From the NCBI GenBank assembly GCA_028673005.1, contig CM054120.1, positions 55,364,057-55,428,056 on the forward strand: a stretch of 64,000 bases of DNA, in the 5' to 3' direction. Shown one piece after another: positions 32,916-45,530 of the stretch (positions are counted from its first letter, which is position 1; the number at the start of each line of letters is the position of its first letter). Under the pieces are notes generated by a model. The model was not told where the DNA came from. It ran no database searches and saw nothing but the letters and a program-made list of their open reading frames with translations. Both the position numbers and the translations under genes were made by a program. The stretch comes from Tanypteryx hageni (lineage: Eukaryota > Arthropoda > Insecta > Odonata > Petaluridae).

Positions 32916-34203
32916 AAAGGCAGCGGGCCCGGATCCTGCGCAAGGTGGATTTTGACAGTGTCGCCCGACCCCCTGTTTTTGAGGTTTGAGGAGACTGCGC
33001 AAATTCAGCTGATCCGTCCTTCAGAAGGGTCGTTAAGCCGTTGCCTACCTGGCGTTCTTCGTAAAAGCAGGAAAATGCCGGAACCGGGTTTCACGAGCTT
33101 TAGTGCCGAGTTGGAAATGACTAGCATAACTTCTCCCGCAAAGCGCGACATTTGTAATATTGCCTCATTCGGGATTCCATCCATAACGGGGGCCTTGTTG
33201 CGTCGCAGCTGTTTCATGGAATGGATAAGCTCTTCTTCTGTACACGTAGGAGGTACTATATCGTCATCTTCCTAAGTTCAGTTTATTTTCGGGCTCCCCC
33301 AATCGGCTGGGAGTGGCGTGAGAAGGTTTTCTAGATAATTGGCCATTATTTCCACCTTTTCTCTGTGAGTAGTTGATTCATCTTTTGCAGTTCTCAAAGA
33401 GAATTCCCTGGTTAGTGGTCTACTAAGATTTCTAACGGAGCGCCAGATGGAACCATATTTTTGGTCGAGGTTGGAGGCGAACTTTTTCCAGGTTCAAGAC
33501 TTATATTCTTTTATGTCTAATTAAATTTGTCTTTCCATCCATCGAACCATTCTCCAGTATCGCGGATCTCCAGTCTTCTGGTTCACGCCGCATTTTGTTT
33601 TCCCTGGCTATGAAAGACAAAATATCTCTAGGGAGTGCTAGGTGGTTGGTTTGGCGTGCACGGATTGTAGAAGTGGAGTGTTGTAGTGCCTTAATCATTT
33701 GTGAGGAGAGTGATTCCGATAATTTATTTACCTCTTTGTTAGATTGGATGGTTTTTATTTCCGGAAGGGCATCTGTCAATGTTTTCCGTTATTTTTCCCA
33801 GTCAATGACGTCGTATCGGAGCTATGGCTTTTGAGGAGAAGCGTAGGTTTAACTCGAATGTGAATAATCACAGGGTTATGCTCGCAAATTAAAGCTGCAG
33901 CGGTGTAGAGCCCCATGGAGGTGTTTATACCCTTATATACTGCAATGTCAAGCGTTTGATGAAAGCGAGTCGGAAGATCGAGTGCGGCAATTCTTAGATT
34001 GTTGGAGTCTGCTCAGTTTAGTAGCTTATTCCCATTCGGGTTATCCCTGATGAATTTCCATGATGTATGTAAAGCGCTATAATAGCCGGCCGCAAGGACC
34101 GGGTCGTCAGTGTTGAATATTCTAGTATGTTGCATTAAGAATTGCAAGAGCTCAGGGTCTTATTTTTGACTCCTCCGTTAGCGTTCCAAACGCAAATGCT
34201 CAT
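32916..34203 (-). pseudogene. ORF2-A, unit 4
   Basis: WNANG start at 34201-34203. The linker frame 33501-33779 reads ALQHSTSTIRARQTNHL instead of ALQQATSTIRARQFNHL. RT start 33005-33217 keeps VMDGIPNEAI and stops after EGRIS as in unit 1. Confidence 0.78.
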
Positions 34204-34231
34204 TCCTCTGATGTTATTAAATTTATGGGCC

Positions 34232-35722
34232 TTATTGTGCGGCTAAGTCATTATGGAATGAAGAGAGATGGGCGAGTTGGTCTTGTAGGGCGTTGGTAAT
34301 GCCTATTAGCATAGTTACTATTGGAAACATCGATAGATCTGTTCCGGAAGGATTTGCTGATGCTTTTTCCAAATTGGGATGGAGGTTTCGAGGCATTTCT
34401 AGCCTTGGTCGTTTGGAGGTGCGTGGCGATGCTCGGATATTGATGTGCCCCAAAGATTCTGCTTCAGTGTTGTTGTGCCCTTCCGTGAGTCAAACTCTTT
34501 CGCTGGGGTAGGTCCCACTTCCGTAGGGGGTCTGTCAACTCGTGAGTTTTTAGTCGACGTAACGTGTTGGCTCTTCCGGTTTCCTTGGATGGGTTCGTAT
34601 GCTCCTCTCATTTTCCCCAGTTGCTTCTTAAATATGGAGCATTTTCTGGAGCATGCGGCGTGATCGCCCCCACAGTTAAAGCATGTAGCTGATGTGTCTA
34701 GTGGTTTGGTGCACTCCGTAATTTCGTGGGGGCCGGCAGACTTATTGCACCTAGGAGCGGACGTACATTTTGTTGATCAATGTCCTTATCGGTTGCATCT
34801 ATAGAACATTCTTCGTCTTTGGCACTTAAATGGTTGAATGTGCACTGGACTCCTTCTGATGCTTTTATTGTTGCAGATATCAAACGGTGATATCATATTA
34901 CTTACCCTTTTGGCATAACGATCTGATGGCTCATAAGGTTTTTTAGCTAAGTTTTGCACTCTGGTTACAGGGATACCGCTAGCACTGAGATATACTTTGA
35001 TATAATTTGTGTCAACGTTACAATGTAATCCTCTAACGTAGTATTGCATTGTTTCGTCTTTGCAGGCGTCCCATGTGCTAGTTTGAGCTATTTCGTCAGC
35101 TAGCATCCGGCCGACGTTGTCGAAGTCGTCCTTAGTTTGTACTTGAAGTTTTGTTACCCCTTTGGTGTTTTTAATTGTAAAGTTTTGGTACGCGCATTTT
35201 GCTTGTATGGCTTCAAGAAATCGCTTAAAGTTAGCTATGGTGGGTGATAGTAGTGACATTGGAGCAGGTGTTACGGCAGAATTTGGAGTCGAGTCCTATG
35301 AGGGCATCGTATTTGTTGGTCAAAGGGACGGCTGCGTCTCCCTGTTGCTTTTTTCGTTTTTTTATAGTTTCGTCCACTATTATAAGGGCTTTAGTATTTG
35401 TTGGCCCTTTGCTGGTGATTTGCTCGTGGGTGGTGGCTCAGCTTCGTCGAGTTTCTTCCTTGTCTTGTTCAATAATAAAATTATTATGCTCCCGGATGGG
35501 TTGCCTGACATGTAGGGTTCCTGACTAACAGTCGTCCGTTTAAAAACCGTTACCATTATCGGTTTTGTCATTGCCAATAAAACTTTGTCCAAAAAGAACT
35601 TGTTTAATATCCTTGGGTACAGTAACATTTGTCCCAAATTTGTCTTAGGTGCCTTTTTGTTCGGTGGAGATCTGTTAATCGGCAAATTAGCGGTCTCTTA
35701 ATGGGCTATCTAAAAGGTGGGA
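34232..35722 (-). pseudogene. gag-A, unit 4
   Basis: The 157-codon middle frame is 34786-35259, with AKKPYEPSDRYAKRVS differing from AKNPYEPSDRYAIRVS of units 2/3. Knuckle 1 stops and the knuckle 2 Cys-to-Ser are present. The tail (34232-34453) ends FHNDLAAQ. Confidence 0.85.
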
Positions 35723-37239
35723 GACCACCATGTAAAACCAAATGCCAACTGTCTAAATAGACAAAAAGAGGAAGGCGGGTGAGAAGGTGGGGCCCTCGTT
35801 AGCCACCCCCGCAAGAAGAAAGTGATTTGACCCGTGCAAAAGTCCCCCAGGTGCTCCGCTCGCAGCGAGGAGTGCGGTTTACCCCTGGGTGGAACCTGGG
35901 TTCACTCGGAAAGCCCTAACAGCTCTGGACCACAGCGAATTACGGTACTTCCTCCCCAAGAGTGAGTTTTCGAAAACCAGCCAGAGCTATGGAAAGCTAG
36001 GGGAATATGTTGCTTGAAAGCCGTTAAACATAAGCCAATGATCGATTGGTTTAATCTGCTGAGCTCCGCTCTGCTCGCTAACTTCACTGACTGACTGACT
36101 GGACACTCAAACATATAAAAAAAGAGAAGCAGCAACCAAGGACCTTTTCAGGGCCACCAATGACGTGACTGGAGTAACGGAACATTTCAGAGCTACAGAG
36201 ACACCGATTGTCCTTCGCAAGGCAAACGGCTATAGATGGGGTGGAGCTGAATAAGAATAAGAAAGTTAACTCAGTAGGGTCTCGTTTGCTTACAATGGCA
36301 GGTAGAATACAAAAATCAATATTCAGGTCCAAGATATGCAGGCTCAAGTTCAATAGAACTGTATCAGCCTCAGGTGGTAAGCTAATTCGAACAGAACTAA
36401 GGATTTTTGTAGCAGGTCATTCCCGACGAGCATAATTCTCAATGAGAATACTAATAAAATCGCCCGATTCAAAAGAAGATCTCTTTGGAAATAACTTATG
36501 CTACTTGATCCGATTTAGACGATTATCACATCGAAGACGTAAGCTGCCGAATAAGTAAAAGCGGAAAATTATAGGAACCATCTCATGTTGGAAACGGAAA
36601 AAAATGATCCAAATAAATCAAATGGAAAAATCTTTCATATACAAACAGGCATATTTTGAAAAGAGTACAGAAATTCTGATAAGAAACAGAAGGGGTCCAT
36701 CGAAATGTAATTGTTCCCAAGGTGCAAAAACAATATGGCCATATAGATAGAAATACATTATTCTTTTTCAGATAGGAAGGATGGAAATTCTCTCGTCCAT
36801 ATGGAAATATTGCACGTAAATTTTTGATCAGGATAGTTCACTGAATATTATACCCATCATACGACACACGGGATACGGAAATGTTGCACAATTTGCGGAG
36901 CCTATACCCATTATCTGTCTTTATCTAAAGAAGGTGATTTACAAGAATAAGTGAATTCACAGAGAAAAGCGAAATTATGAAAAATAATTTGAAATCTAAT
37001 TTTCCAGCGTAAGGAAAAGTATTTACGCTCTATCGCAGTATTCGCGGAATAGAGGTAGGGTTGAGTACGCAATTATCAACGATAATAGTTTACCCGTGTG
37101 AGAAGAATTTTTATAGATGCATTGCAATTTTCTGATTACAAATTATGGGAATGAAAGTTTGCAAACACCTTCAATTCCTCCGACGTAAAATCGGAGTTGC
37201 TTGTATATGATACTTATACTATATATATACATATATATA
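35723..37239. repeat. 1.5 kb monomer, unit 4, first copy (type B)
   Basis: Carries the TAA-shortened L frame (36208-36435) like the left-array type B, on a units-2/3-type 5'UTR-A. It ends at the TA run and GACCACC (37240), the third independent place in the window with this junction. Confidence 0.85.
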
Positions 37240-38570
37240 GACCACCATGTCCAACCAACTGCCAACTGTCTAAATAGACGAAAAGTGGAAGGCGGGTGAG
37301 AAGGTGGGCCTTGTTAGCCACCCCCGCAAGAAGAAAGTGAGTTGACCCGTGCAAAGGTCACCCAGGTGCTCCGCTCGCAGCGAGGCGTGCGGTTTACCCC
37401 TTGGTGGAACCTGGGTTCACTCGGAAAGCCCTAACAGCTCTGGACCACAGCGAATTACGGTACTTCCTCCCCAAGGATGAGTTTTCGAAAACCAGCCAGT
37501 GCAACAGAAAGCTAGGGGAATATGTTGGTTAAATGCCGCTAGACATAAGCCAATGATCGATCGGTTTAATCTGCTGAGCTCCACTCTGCTCGCTCACTTC
37601 GCTGACTGACTGACTGGACACTCAAACATATAAAAAAAGAGAAGCAGCAACCAAAGACCTTTTAAGGGCCAACAATGACGTGACTGGAGTAACGGCACAT
37701 TTCAGAGCTACAGAGACACAGATGGGCCTTCGCAAGGCAAACGGCTATAGTTGGGGTGGAGCTGAATAAGAACAAGAAAGGTAACTCAGTTGGGTCTCCT
37801 TTGCTTACAATGGTCAACATCGCAGTTAGAATACAAAATTCAATATTCAGGTCCAAGTTATGCAGGTTCAAGTTCAATAGAACTGTATCAGCCTCAGGTG
37901 GTAAGCAAATTATAGGAACCATTTCATGTTGGAAACGGAAAAATATGATCCAAATATATCAATGGAAAAATCTTTCATATACAAACAGGCATATTTTGAA
38001 AAGAGTACAGAAATTCTGATAAGAGACAGAAGGGGTCCATCGAAATGTAATTGTTCCCAAAGTGCAAAATCAATATGGTCATATAGATAGAAATACATTA
38101 TTCTTTTTCAGATAGGAAGGACGAAACTACACTCGTCTATATGAAGATATTGCACGTAAATTGTTTATCAGGATAGTTCACTGAATATTATACCCGATAT
38201 AAGACTCACGGGATATGGAAATGTTGCACAATTTGCAGAGCCTATGCACATTATCTGACTTTTTCTAAAGAAGGTGATTTACAAGAATAAGTGAATTCAC
38301 AGAGCAAAGCGAAATTATGAAGAATAACTTGAAATCTAATTTTCCAGCGTAAGGAAAAGTATTTACGCTCTATCGCAGTATTCGTGGAATAGAGGTAGGA
38401 TTGAGTACGCAATTATCAACGATAATAGTTTACCCGTGTGAGAAGAATTTTTATAGATGCATTGCAATTTTCTGATTACATATTATGAGGATGGAAATTT
38501 GTAAACATCATCAATTTCTCAGACGCGAAATAAATGTTGTTTGTATATGATATTTATGCTATTTATATAG
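37240..38570. repeat. 1.5 kb monomer, unit 4, second copy, shortened in L
   Basis: The internally deleted L type (37756-38019). It is more diverged from its neighbours than those are from each other. Its satellite end uses ATTTATATAGACCATACAGG, the form that leads into the 4.23 kb units. Confidence 0.82.
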
Positions 38571-41058
38571 ACCATACAGGATCATCTAAGGAAAATAAAT
38601 AACACGAAAAAACATAAAAATTGTTTTTCAACAATATAATGCATAAAAATGGAAAAAAGACTTGGAAACCTCCTCCCTTTTATAGGATGTATTCTTCTTA
38701 AATGCGCCTATTGTATAAAAAAAAACTCTTATAAGCACTCCCCTCTAAACAAACAAAAGATATACAGTTCGAAGGAAACATTCAACCAGCTAGAGGTATT
38801 ATATCCTGGATGTTAATTGGCATACTAAAAATATCACACGATTGTCGAGAAAAACCTTTTGGAGAAAACTTCAGCTCCTTCATCAGATTCAGATGAATAT
38901 CACATGGAAAACTTAAGCTGCTGAATAAGTAACAGCGGAAAATTTTAGGAACAACCTCAAGCTAAATAGGGAAATAATGATCCAAATAAAACAAATAAAA
39001 TATACCTTCCTATATATATATGCGTACAGTATAGTCCTGATTATCCGACCTCCGATTGCCCGACATTCGGTGTAATCCGACAGCCATAGGCAGCTCAATA
39101 TCTGTGTCGAAAAATTATCGACTAATTCGGACAAATTTTTGAAATTTAAAGCGAAATGCTATTATCTCATTGACAACAAAGGATTGTTTGGTGCGAATAT
39201 ATATATAACTACGATGAAATAGTCTTAAATTTTAAATTACTCCCTTCCAATCTTTAGCTTCTGGGCATGAAGCTGCAGATACTAGGTATAAAATAATTAA
39301 TGAGAGATGGTAATAATAAACCCATCATAGGATAGACAAAAACCGGAAACGAAGTACAAATTGGACCACCGGAACCAATTATCTGACTCTCGGTCATTAA
39401 GCCGGATTACAAGAAGAGGTGTAATCATAAACATTGCAGAATAATTGCAAATCTCTTTTACCAGCGAAAATATTACACCAATAATGAGAATTTTTTTGGC
39501 CTCTGTGGTATAAATTTGCGGGACAATAAATTAAGACACATTTTTCCATTGCAATGTATGAGAATGGAAATTTTCTAATGTCCTCAATTTAATCTTCTTG
39601 CAATAATTAGATGATTTCATTATGAATTTTTATGGTAAAAATATTAATATCTTCCACTAGTCTACAGTCACAAGTAGCACATAAATGCTACGAACATAAA
39701 CCAAGAAAGATCAGTGAGCATTAAATGAATTCTGTGTTAACGTGGATAGTAAAAGAAATAATGGCATGCAAGATTTGGAATTTAACCTCTTACAGATGTG
39801 ATGTATTTTTTAGGATTTCACTTAGGGTGTCATAAAAAAGAATCATAAGGACACCTCCCGACACTACATATTGACTTCATGAAATGACGTAGATAAATCC
39901 TTGGAAAATCTATTTTGGGAAATATCCGGCTAGAATCCTTCCATTCAGACTAATATCATACAGAAATCTTAAGATACAGTAAAACTAACAAACGTAAAAT
40001 TGTAGGACCCATTTCATGTTGAATAAACTGACAAAAATTATCCAAATATTTCATACGGGATGTGCATACCATAAATGGGTTTGTTCGTATTGAAAATCGA
40101 ACGGAAATATTGACGGATGAGAGAAAATTTGCATCGTAATGAAACTGTTACCAAACGTGCAACATTTATGATTCCATTTACAGAACAAAACAATCGTTCA
40201 ATTCGGTGAGAAAAGTCGGCATAACTCTCATCCACATTGAATAGATTGCACATAAGCTGTGGATAGGATTGTTTAGGGAATAATATATACACCATAGGAT
40301 AGCTCGTAAATGGAATCGTTGCTGAAATTCGACGTACCGAACCCATTACTTTTAACATCCTTTGAAATGCCGATTTACATGAAAAGACGTGTTCACACAG
40401 AAACTCAGGACAATAGAAGTTAAGAGAAAATCTCTTTTTCCAACGAAAGGCAAAATATTTCCATGGAAAATGCCTCGAGATGAACACCAGCTTTCATCAT
40501 TCCTTTCAGACCTAGATCACACGTTATATTTATGTCGCTGGATAAGTAGTAAGCAGAAAACTAGGTGTAGACACCGTTTTAAACGGAGAAAAAGAATCCA
40601 ATATATATAATGGAATATACATTCCATATACGTATATTCGTATATAGAATACGGCTATGAGCCTTTGATGGATGTGTGCAGGATTCTATCGAAATATAAC
40701 TCTGACTTTAACCGACAAAGAATTCCTTATAGTTAGCAAATATTTGTTTAAATAGAAGAGGAAGGACAGCATAAAATCTCCAATTACTTAATGTTTTGCA
40801 CATAAACCTTAAGTCGGATTGTTTAGTAAAAAATCACGCCCTCATATGACAGACAGCAAACGAAAATTTATTTCAAATTGGGAAACCCCAACAAATTACA
40901 TGACTTTGTCTAATGAAGCCTATTTACAATAGCAGCCATATTTACGCCGTAACAGCCAAAAAGGCCGAATAATTTGAAATCTCTTCTTCCAGCGATAGGA
41001 AATGTATATATGCTCTGTCGCAGTTTTCCTGGAAGATAGGTAGTAATGTGTACGCGAT
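38571..41058. repeat. Diverged satellite monomers C, D and E, unit 5
   Basis: About two and a half monomers of the same satellite in older form. The 'GCGGAAAATTATAGGAACC' block recurs at 38935 and 39995 (CGTAAAATTGTAGGACCC). 'CCGATTTACA' recurs at 39401, 40371 and 40920. The polypyrimidine block (AAATCTCTTTT.CCA) is at about 39448, 40429 and 40978. CCATTGCAATGTATGAGAATGG (39547) matches the GCATTGCAAT block. Minus frames at 38913-39134, 40038-40487 (149 codons) and 40920-41261 have no recognisable domain. Confidence 0.75.
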
Positions 41059-41298
41059 ATTATGCTCCCGGATGTGTTGCGTGTCCTGTAGGGTTCCTGA
41101 CTGGCCCTCGTGAGTTTAAAAACCGTTTTTATGATCGGTTGTGTCATTGTCAATAAACTTTTGTCCAAAAAGAACTTGTTTAATTTCCTTGGGTATAGTA
41201 ATATTTGTCCCAAATTTGTCTTAGGTGCCTTTTTGGCATCTGGAGATATGTTAAGCGGCATATTAGCGGTCTCTTAATGGGCTATCTAAAAGGTGGGG
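41059..41298 (-). pseudogene. gag-A N-terminal remnant, unit 5
   Basis: The minus segment APKTNLGQILLYPRKLNKFF to SQEPYRTRNTSGSII, the first quarter of gag-A, is cut at GATAT/TATGCTCCCGG by satellite, so the frame at 40920-41261 is a chimera. It is a different gag-A lineage from units 1-4 (DAKKAPKTN for PNKKAPKTN). Confidence 0.75.
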
Positions 41299-42806
41299 GA
41301 CCCCCATGTCCAACCAAATGCCACCTGTCTAAATAGACGAAAAGAGCAAGGCGGGTGAGGAGGTTGGGCCTCGTTAGCCACCCCCCGCAAGAAGAAAGTG
41401 AGTTGACCCGTGCAATGGTCCCCCAGGTGCTCCGCTCGCAGCAAGGCGTGCTTTTTACCCCTAGGTGGAACCTGGGTTCGCTCGGAAAGCCCTAAGAGCT
41501 CTGGACCACATCGAATGACTGTACTTCCTCCCCAAGGGGGAGTTTTCGATCACCAGCCAGAGCAACGGAAAGCTAGGGGAATATGTTGGTTAAAAGCCGC
41601 TAGACATAAGCCAATGATCGATCGGTTTACTCTGCTGAGCGCCGCTCTGCTCGCTCACCTCGCTGACTGACTGACTGGTCACTGAAACATATAAACAAAC
41701 AGTAGAAGCAGCAACCAAGGACCTTTTCAGGGCCACCAATGACGTGACTGGAGTAACAGCGCATTTAAGGGCTACAGAGGCAGCGAAGGTCCTTCGCAAA
41801 ACAAACGGCTATAGTTGGGGTGGAGCTGAATATGAACAAGAAAGTTAACTCAGTTGGGTCTCCTTTGCTTACAATGGCAGGTAGAATACAAAAATCAATA
41901 TTCAGGTCCAAGATATGCAGGCTCAAGTTCAATGATATTGTATCAGCCTCAGGTGGTAAGCGAATTCGAACAGAACTAAGGATTTTTGTAGCAGGTCATT
42001 CCCGACGAGCATGGCTCTCAATGAGAATACTAATAAAATCGCCCGATTCACAAGATCTCTTTGTAAATAACTTAGGCTATTTCATCCGATTTAGACGATT
42101 ATCACATGGAAGACGTAAGCTGCCGAATAAGTAAAAGCGGAAAATTATAGGAACCATCTCATGTTGGAAACGGAAAAAAATGATCCAAATATATCAAATG
42201 GAATAATATTTCATATACAAAAAGGCATATTTTGAAAAGAGTACAGAAATTCTGATAAGAGACAGAAGGGGTTCATCGAAATGTAATTGTTCCCAAGGTG
42301 CAAAAACAATATGGCCATATAGATAGAAATACATTATTCTTTTTCAGATAGGAAGGATGGAAATTCTCTCGTCGATATGGAGATATTGCACGTAAATTGT
42401 TGATCAGGATAGTTCACTGAATATTATACCCATCATACGACACACGGGATATGGAAATGTTGCACAATTTGCAGAGCCTATGCCCATTATCTGACTTTTT
42501 CTAAAGAAGGTGATTTACAAGAATAAGTGAATTCACAGAGAAAAGCGAAATTATGAAGAATAATTTGAAATCTAATTTTCCAGCGTAAGGAAAAGTATTT
42601 ACGCTCTATCGCAGTATTCGTGGAATAGAGGTAGGGCTGAGTACGCAATTATCAACGATAATAGTTTACCCGTGTGAGAAGAATTTTTATAGATGCACTG
42701 CAATTTTCTGATTACATATTATGAGGATGGAAATTTGTAAACATCATCAATTTCTCAGACGCGAAATAAATGTTGCTTGTATATGATATTTATACTATTT
42801 ATATAC
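41299..42806. repeat. 5'UTR-A + L + satellite, unit 5
   Basis: L is full length here. A 56-codon plus frame (41678-41845) reads TYKQTVEAATKDLF then RATNDVTGVTAHLRATEAA and ends EYEQES. An overlapping 104-codon frame (41820-42134) follows. TATGAACAAG at 41831 differs from TAAGAATAAG of the left array, where the first frame stops earlier. Confidence 0.8.
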
Positions 42807-45292
42807 ACCATACAGGATTATCTAAGGAAAATAAATAACACGAAAAAACATAAAAATTGTTTTTCAACAATATAATGCATAAAAATGGAAAAAAGACTTG
42901 GAAACCTCCTACCTTTTACCGGATGTATTCTTCTTAAATGCGCTTATTGTATCAAAAAACTCTTAAAAGCACTCCCCTCTAAACAAACAAAAGATATACA
43001 GTTCGAAGGAAACATGCAACCAGCTAGAGGTATTATATCCTGGATGTTAATTGGCATACTAAAAATATCACACGATAGTCGAGAAAATTTTTTTGGAGAA
43101 AACTTCAGCTCCTTCATCAGATTCAGACGAATATCACATGGAAAACTTAAGCTGCTGAATAAGTAACAGCGGAAAATTTTAGGAACAACCTCAAGCTAAA
43201 TACGGAAATAATGATCCAAATAAAACAAATAAAATATACCTTCCTATACATATATGCGTACAGTATAGTCCTGATTATCCGACCTCCGATTGCCCGACAT
43301 TCGGTGTAATCCGACAGCCATAGGCAGCTCAATATCTGTGTCGAAAAATTATCGACTAATTCGGACAAATTTTTGAAATTTAAAGCGAAATGCTATTATC
43401 TCATTGACAGCAAAGGATTGTTTGGTGCGAATATATACATAACTACGATGAAATAGTCTTAAATTTTAAATTACTCCCTTCCAATCTTTAGCTTCTGGGC
43501 ATGAAGCTGCAGATACTAGGTATAAACGAATTAATGAGAGATGGTAATAATAAACCCATCATAGGATAGACAGAAACCGGAAACGTAGTACAAATTGGAC
43601 CACCGGAACCAATTATCTGACTCTCGGTCATTAAGCCGGTTTACAAGAACAGGTGTAATCATAAACATTGCAGAATAATTGCAAATCTCTTTTACCAGCG
43701 AAAATATTACACCAATAATGAGAATTTTTTTGGCCTCTGTGGTCTAAATTTGCGGGACAATAAATTAAGACATTTTTCCATTGCAACGTATGAGAATGGA
43801 AATTTTCTAATGTCTTCAAATAATCTTCTTGCAATAATTAGATGATTTCATGATGAATTTTTATGGTAAAAATATTAATATCTTCCACTAGTCCACAGTC
43901 ACAAGTAGCACATAAATGCTACGAACATAAACCAAGAAAGATCAGTGAGCATTAAATGAATTCTGTGTTAACGTGGATAGTAAAAGAAATAATGGCATGC
44001 AAGATTTGGAATTTAACCTCTTGCAGATGTGATGTATTTTTTAGGATTTCACTTAGGGTGTAATAAAAAAGAATCATAAGGACACCTCTCGGCACTACAT
44101 ATTGACTTCATGAAATGACGTAGATAAATCCTTGGAAAATCTATTTTGGGAAATATCCGGCTAGAATCCTTCCATTCAGACTAATATCATACAGAAATCT
44201 TAAGATACAGTAAAACTAACAAACGTAAAATTGTAGGACCCACCTCATGTTGAATAAACTGACAAAAATTATCCAAATATTTCATACGGGATGTGCATAC
44301 CATAAATGGGTTTGTTCGCATTGAAAATCGAACGGAAATATTGACGGATGAGAGAAAATTTGCAACGTAATGAAACTGTTACCAAACGTGCAACATTTAT
44401 GATTCCATTTACAGAATAAAACAATCGTTCAATTCGGTGAGAAAAGTCGACAATACTCTCCTCCACATTGAATAGATTGCACATAAGCTGTGGATAGGAT
44501 TGTTTAGGGAATAATATATACACCATAGGATAGCTCGTAAATGGAATCGTTGCTGAAATTCGACGTACCGAACCCATTACTTTTAACATCCTTTGAAATG
44601 CCGATTTACATGAAAAGACGTGTTCACACAGAAACCGCAGGACAATAGAAGTTAAGAGAAAATCTCTTTTTCCAACGAAAGGCAAAATATTTCCATGGAA
44701 AATGCCTCGAGATGAACACCAGCTTTCATCATGCCTTTCAGACCTAGATCACACGTTATATTTATGTCGCTGTATAAGTAGTAAGCAGAAAACTAGGTGT
44801 AGACACCGTTTTAAACGGAGAAAAAGAATCCAATATATATAATGGAATATACATTCCATATACGAATATTCGTATATAGAATACGGCTATGAGCCTTTGA
44901 TGGATGTGTGCAGGATTCTATCGAAATATAACTCTGACTTTAACCGACAAAGAATTCCTTATAGTTAGCAATTATTTGTGTAAATTGAAGAGGAAGGACG
45001 GCATAAAATCTCCAATTACTTAATGTTTTGCACATAAACCTTAAGTCGGATTGTTTAGTAAAAAATCACGCCCTCATATGACAGACAGCAAACGAAAATT
45101 TATTTCAAATTAGAAAACCCCAACGAATTACCTGATTTTGTCTAATGAAGCCGATTTACAATAGCAGCCATATTTACGCCGTAACAGCAAAAAATACCGA
45201 ATAATTTGAAATCTTTTCTTCCAGCGAAAGGAAATGTAGATATGCTCTGTCGCAGTTTTCCTAGAAGATAGATAGTAATGTGTACGCGATAT

Positions 45293-45530
45293 TATGCTCC
45301 CGGATGGGTTGCGTGTCCTGTAGGGTTCCTGACTGGCCCTCGTCAGTTTAAAAACCGTTTTTATGATCGGTTGTGTCATTGTCAATAAAACTTTGTCCAA
45401 AAAGAATTTGTTTAATGTCCTTGGGTATAGTAATATTTGTCCCAAATTTGTCTTAGGTGCCTTTTTGGCCGCTGGAGATATGATAAGCGGCATATTAGCG
45501 GTCTCTTAATGGGCTATCTAAAAGGTGGGG
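45293..45530 (-). pseudogene. gag-A N-terminal remnant, unit 6
   Basis: AAKKAPKTNLGQILLYPRTL and NPSGSII segments, with the same left junction as unit 5. The chimeric frame runs 45128-45493. Confidence 0.75.

Larger units (their letters stand above)
30413..38570. repeat. Macro-unit 4 (about 8.16 kb), mosaic
   Basis: A 6,641 bp unit plus one extra 1.5 kb monomer. Its left end follows units 2/3. From about 31590 to at least 32240 it follows unit 1. At 33649-33678 it carries a patch otherwise found only in unit 9. Confidence 0.88.
38571..42806. repeat. 4.23 kb unit 5
   Basis: Diverged satellite, short gag-A remnant, 5'UTR-A, full-length L, type-A satellite. It repeats at 42807 and 47039 with spacings 4,236 and 4,232 bp, and the next equivalent point is 51268. 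It lacks RT-B, gag-B, 5'UTR-B and ORF2-A. Confidence 0.9.
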
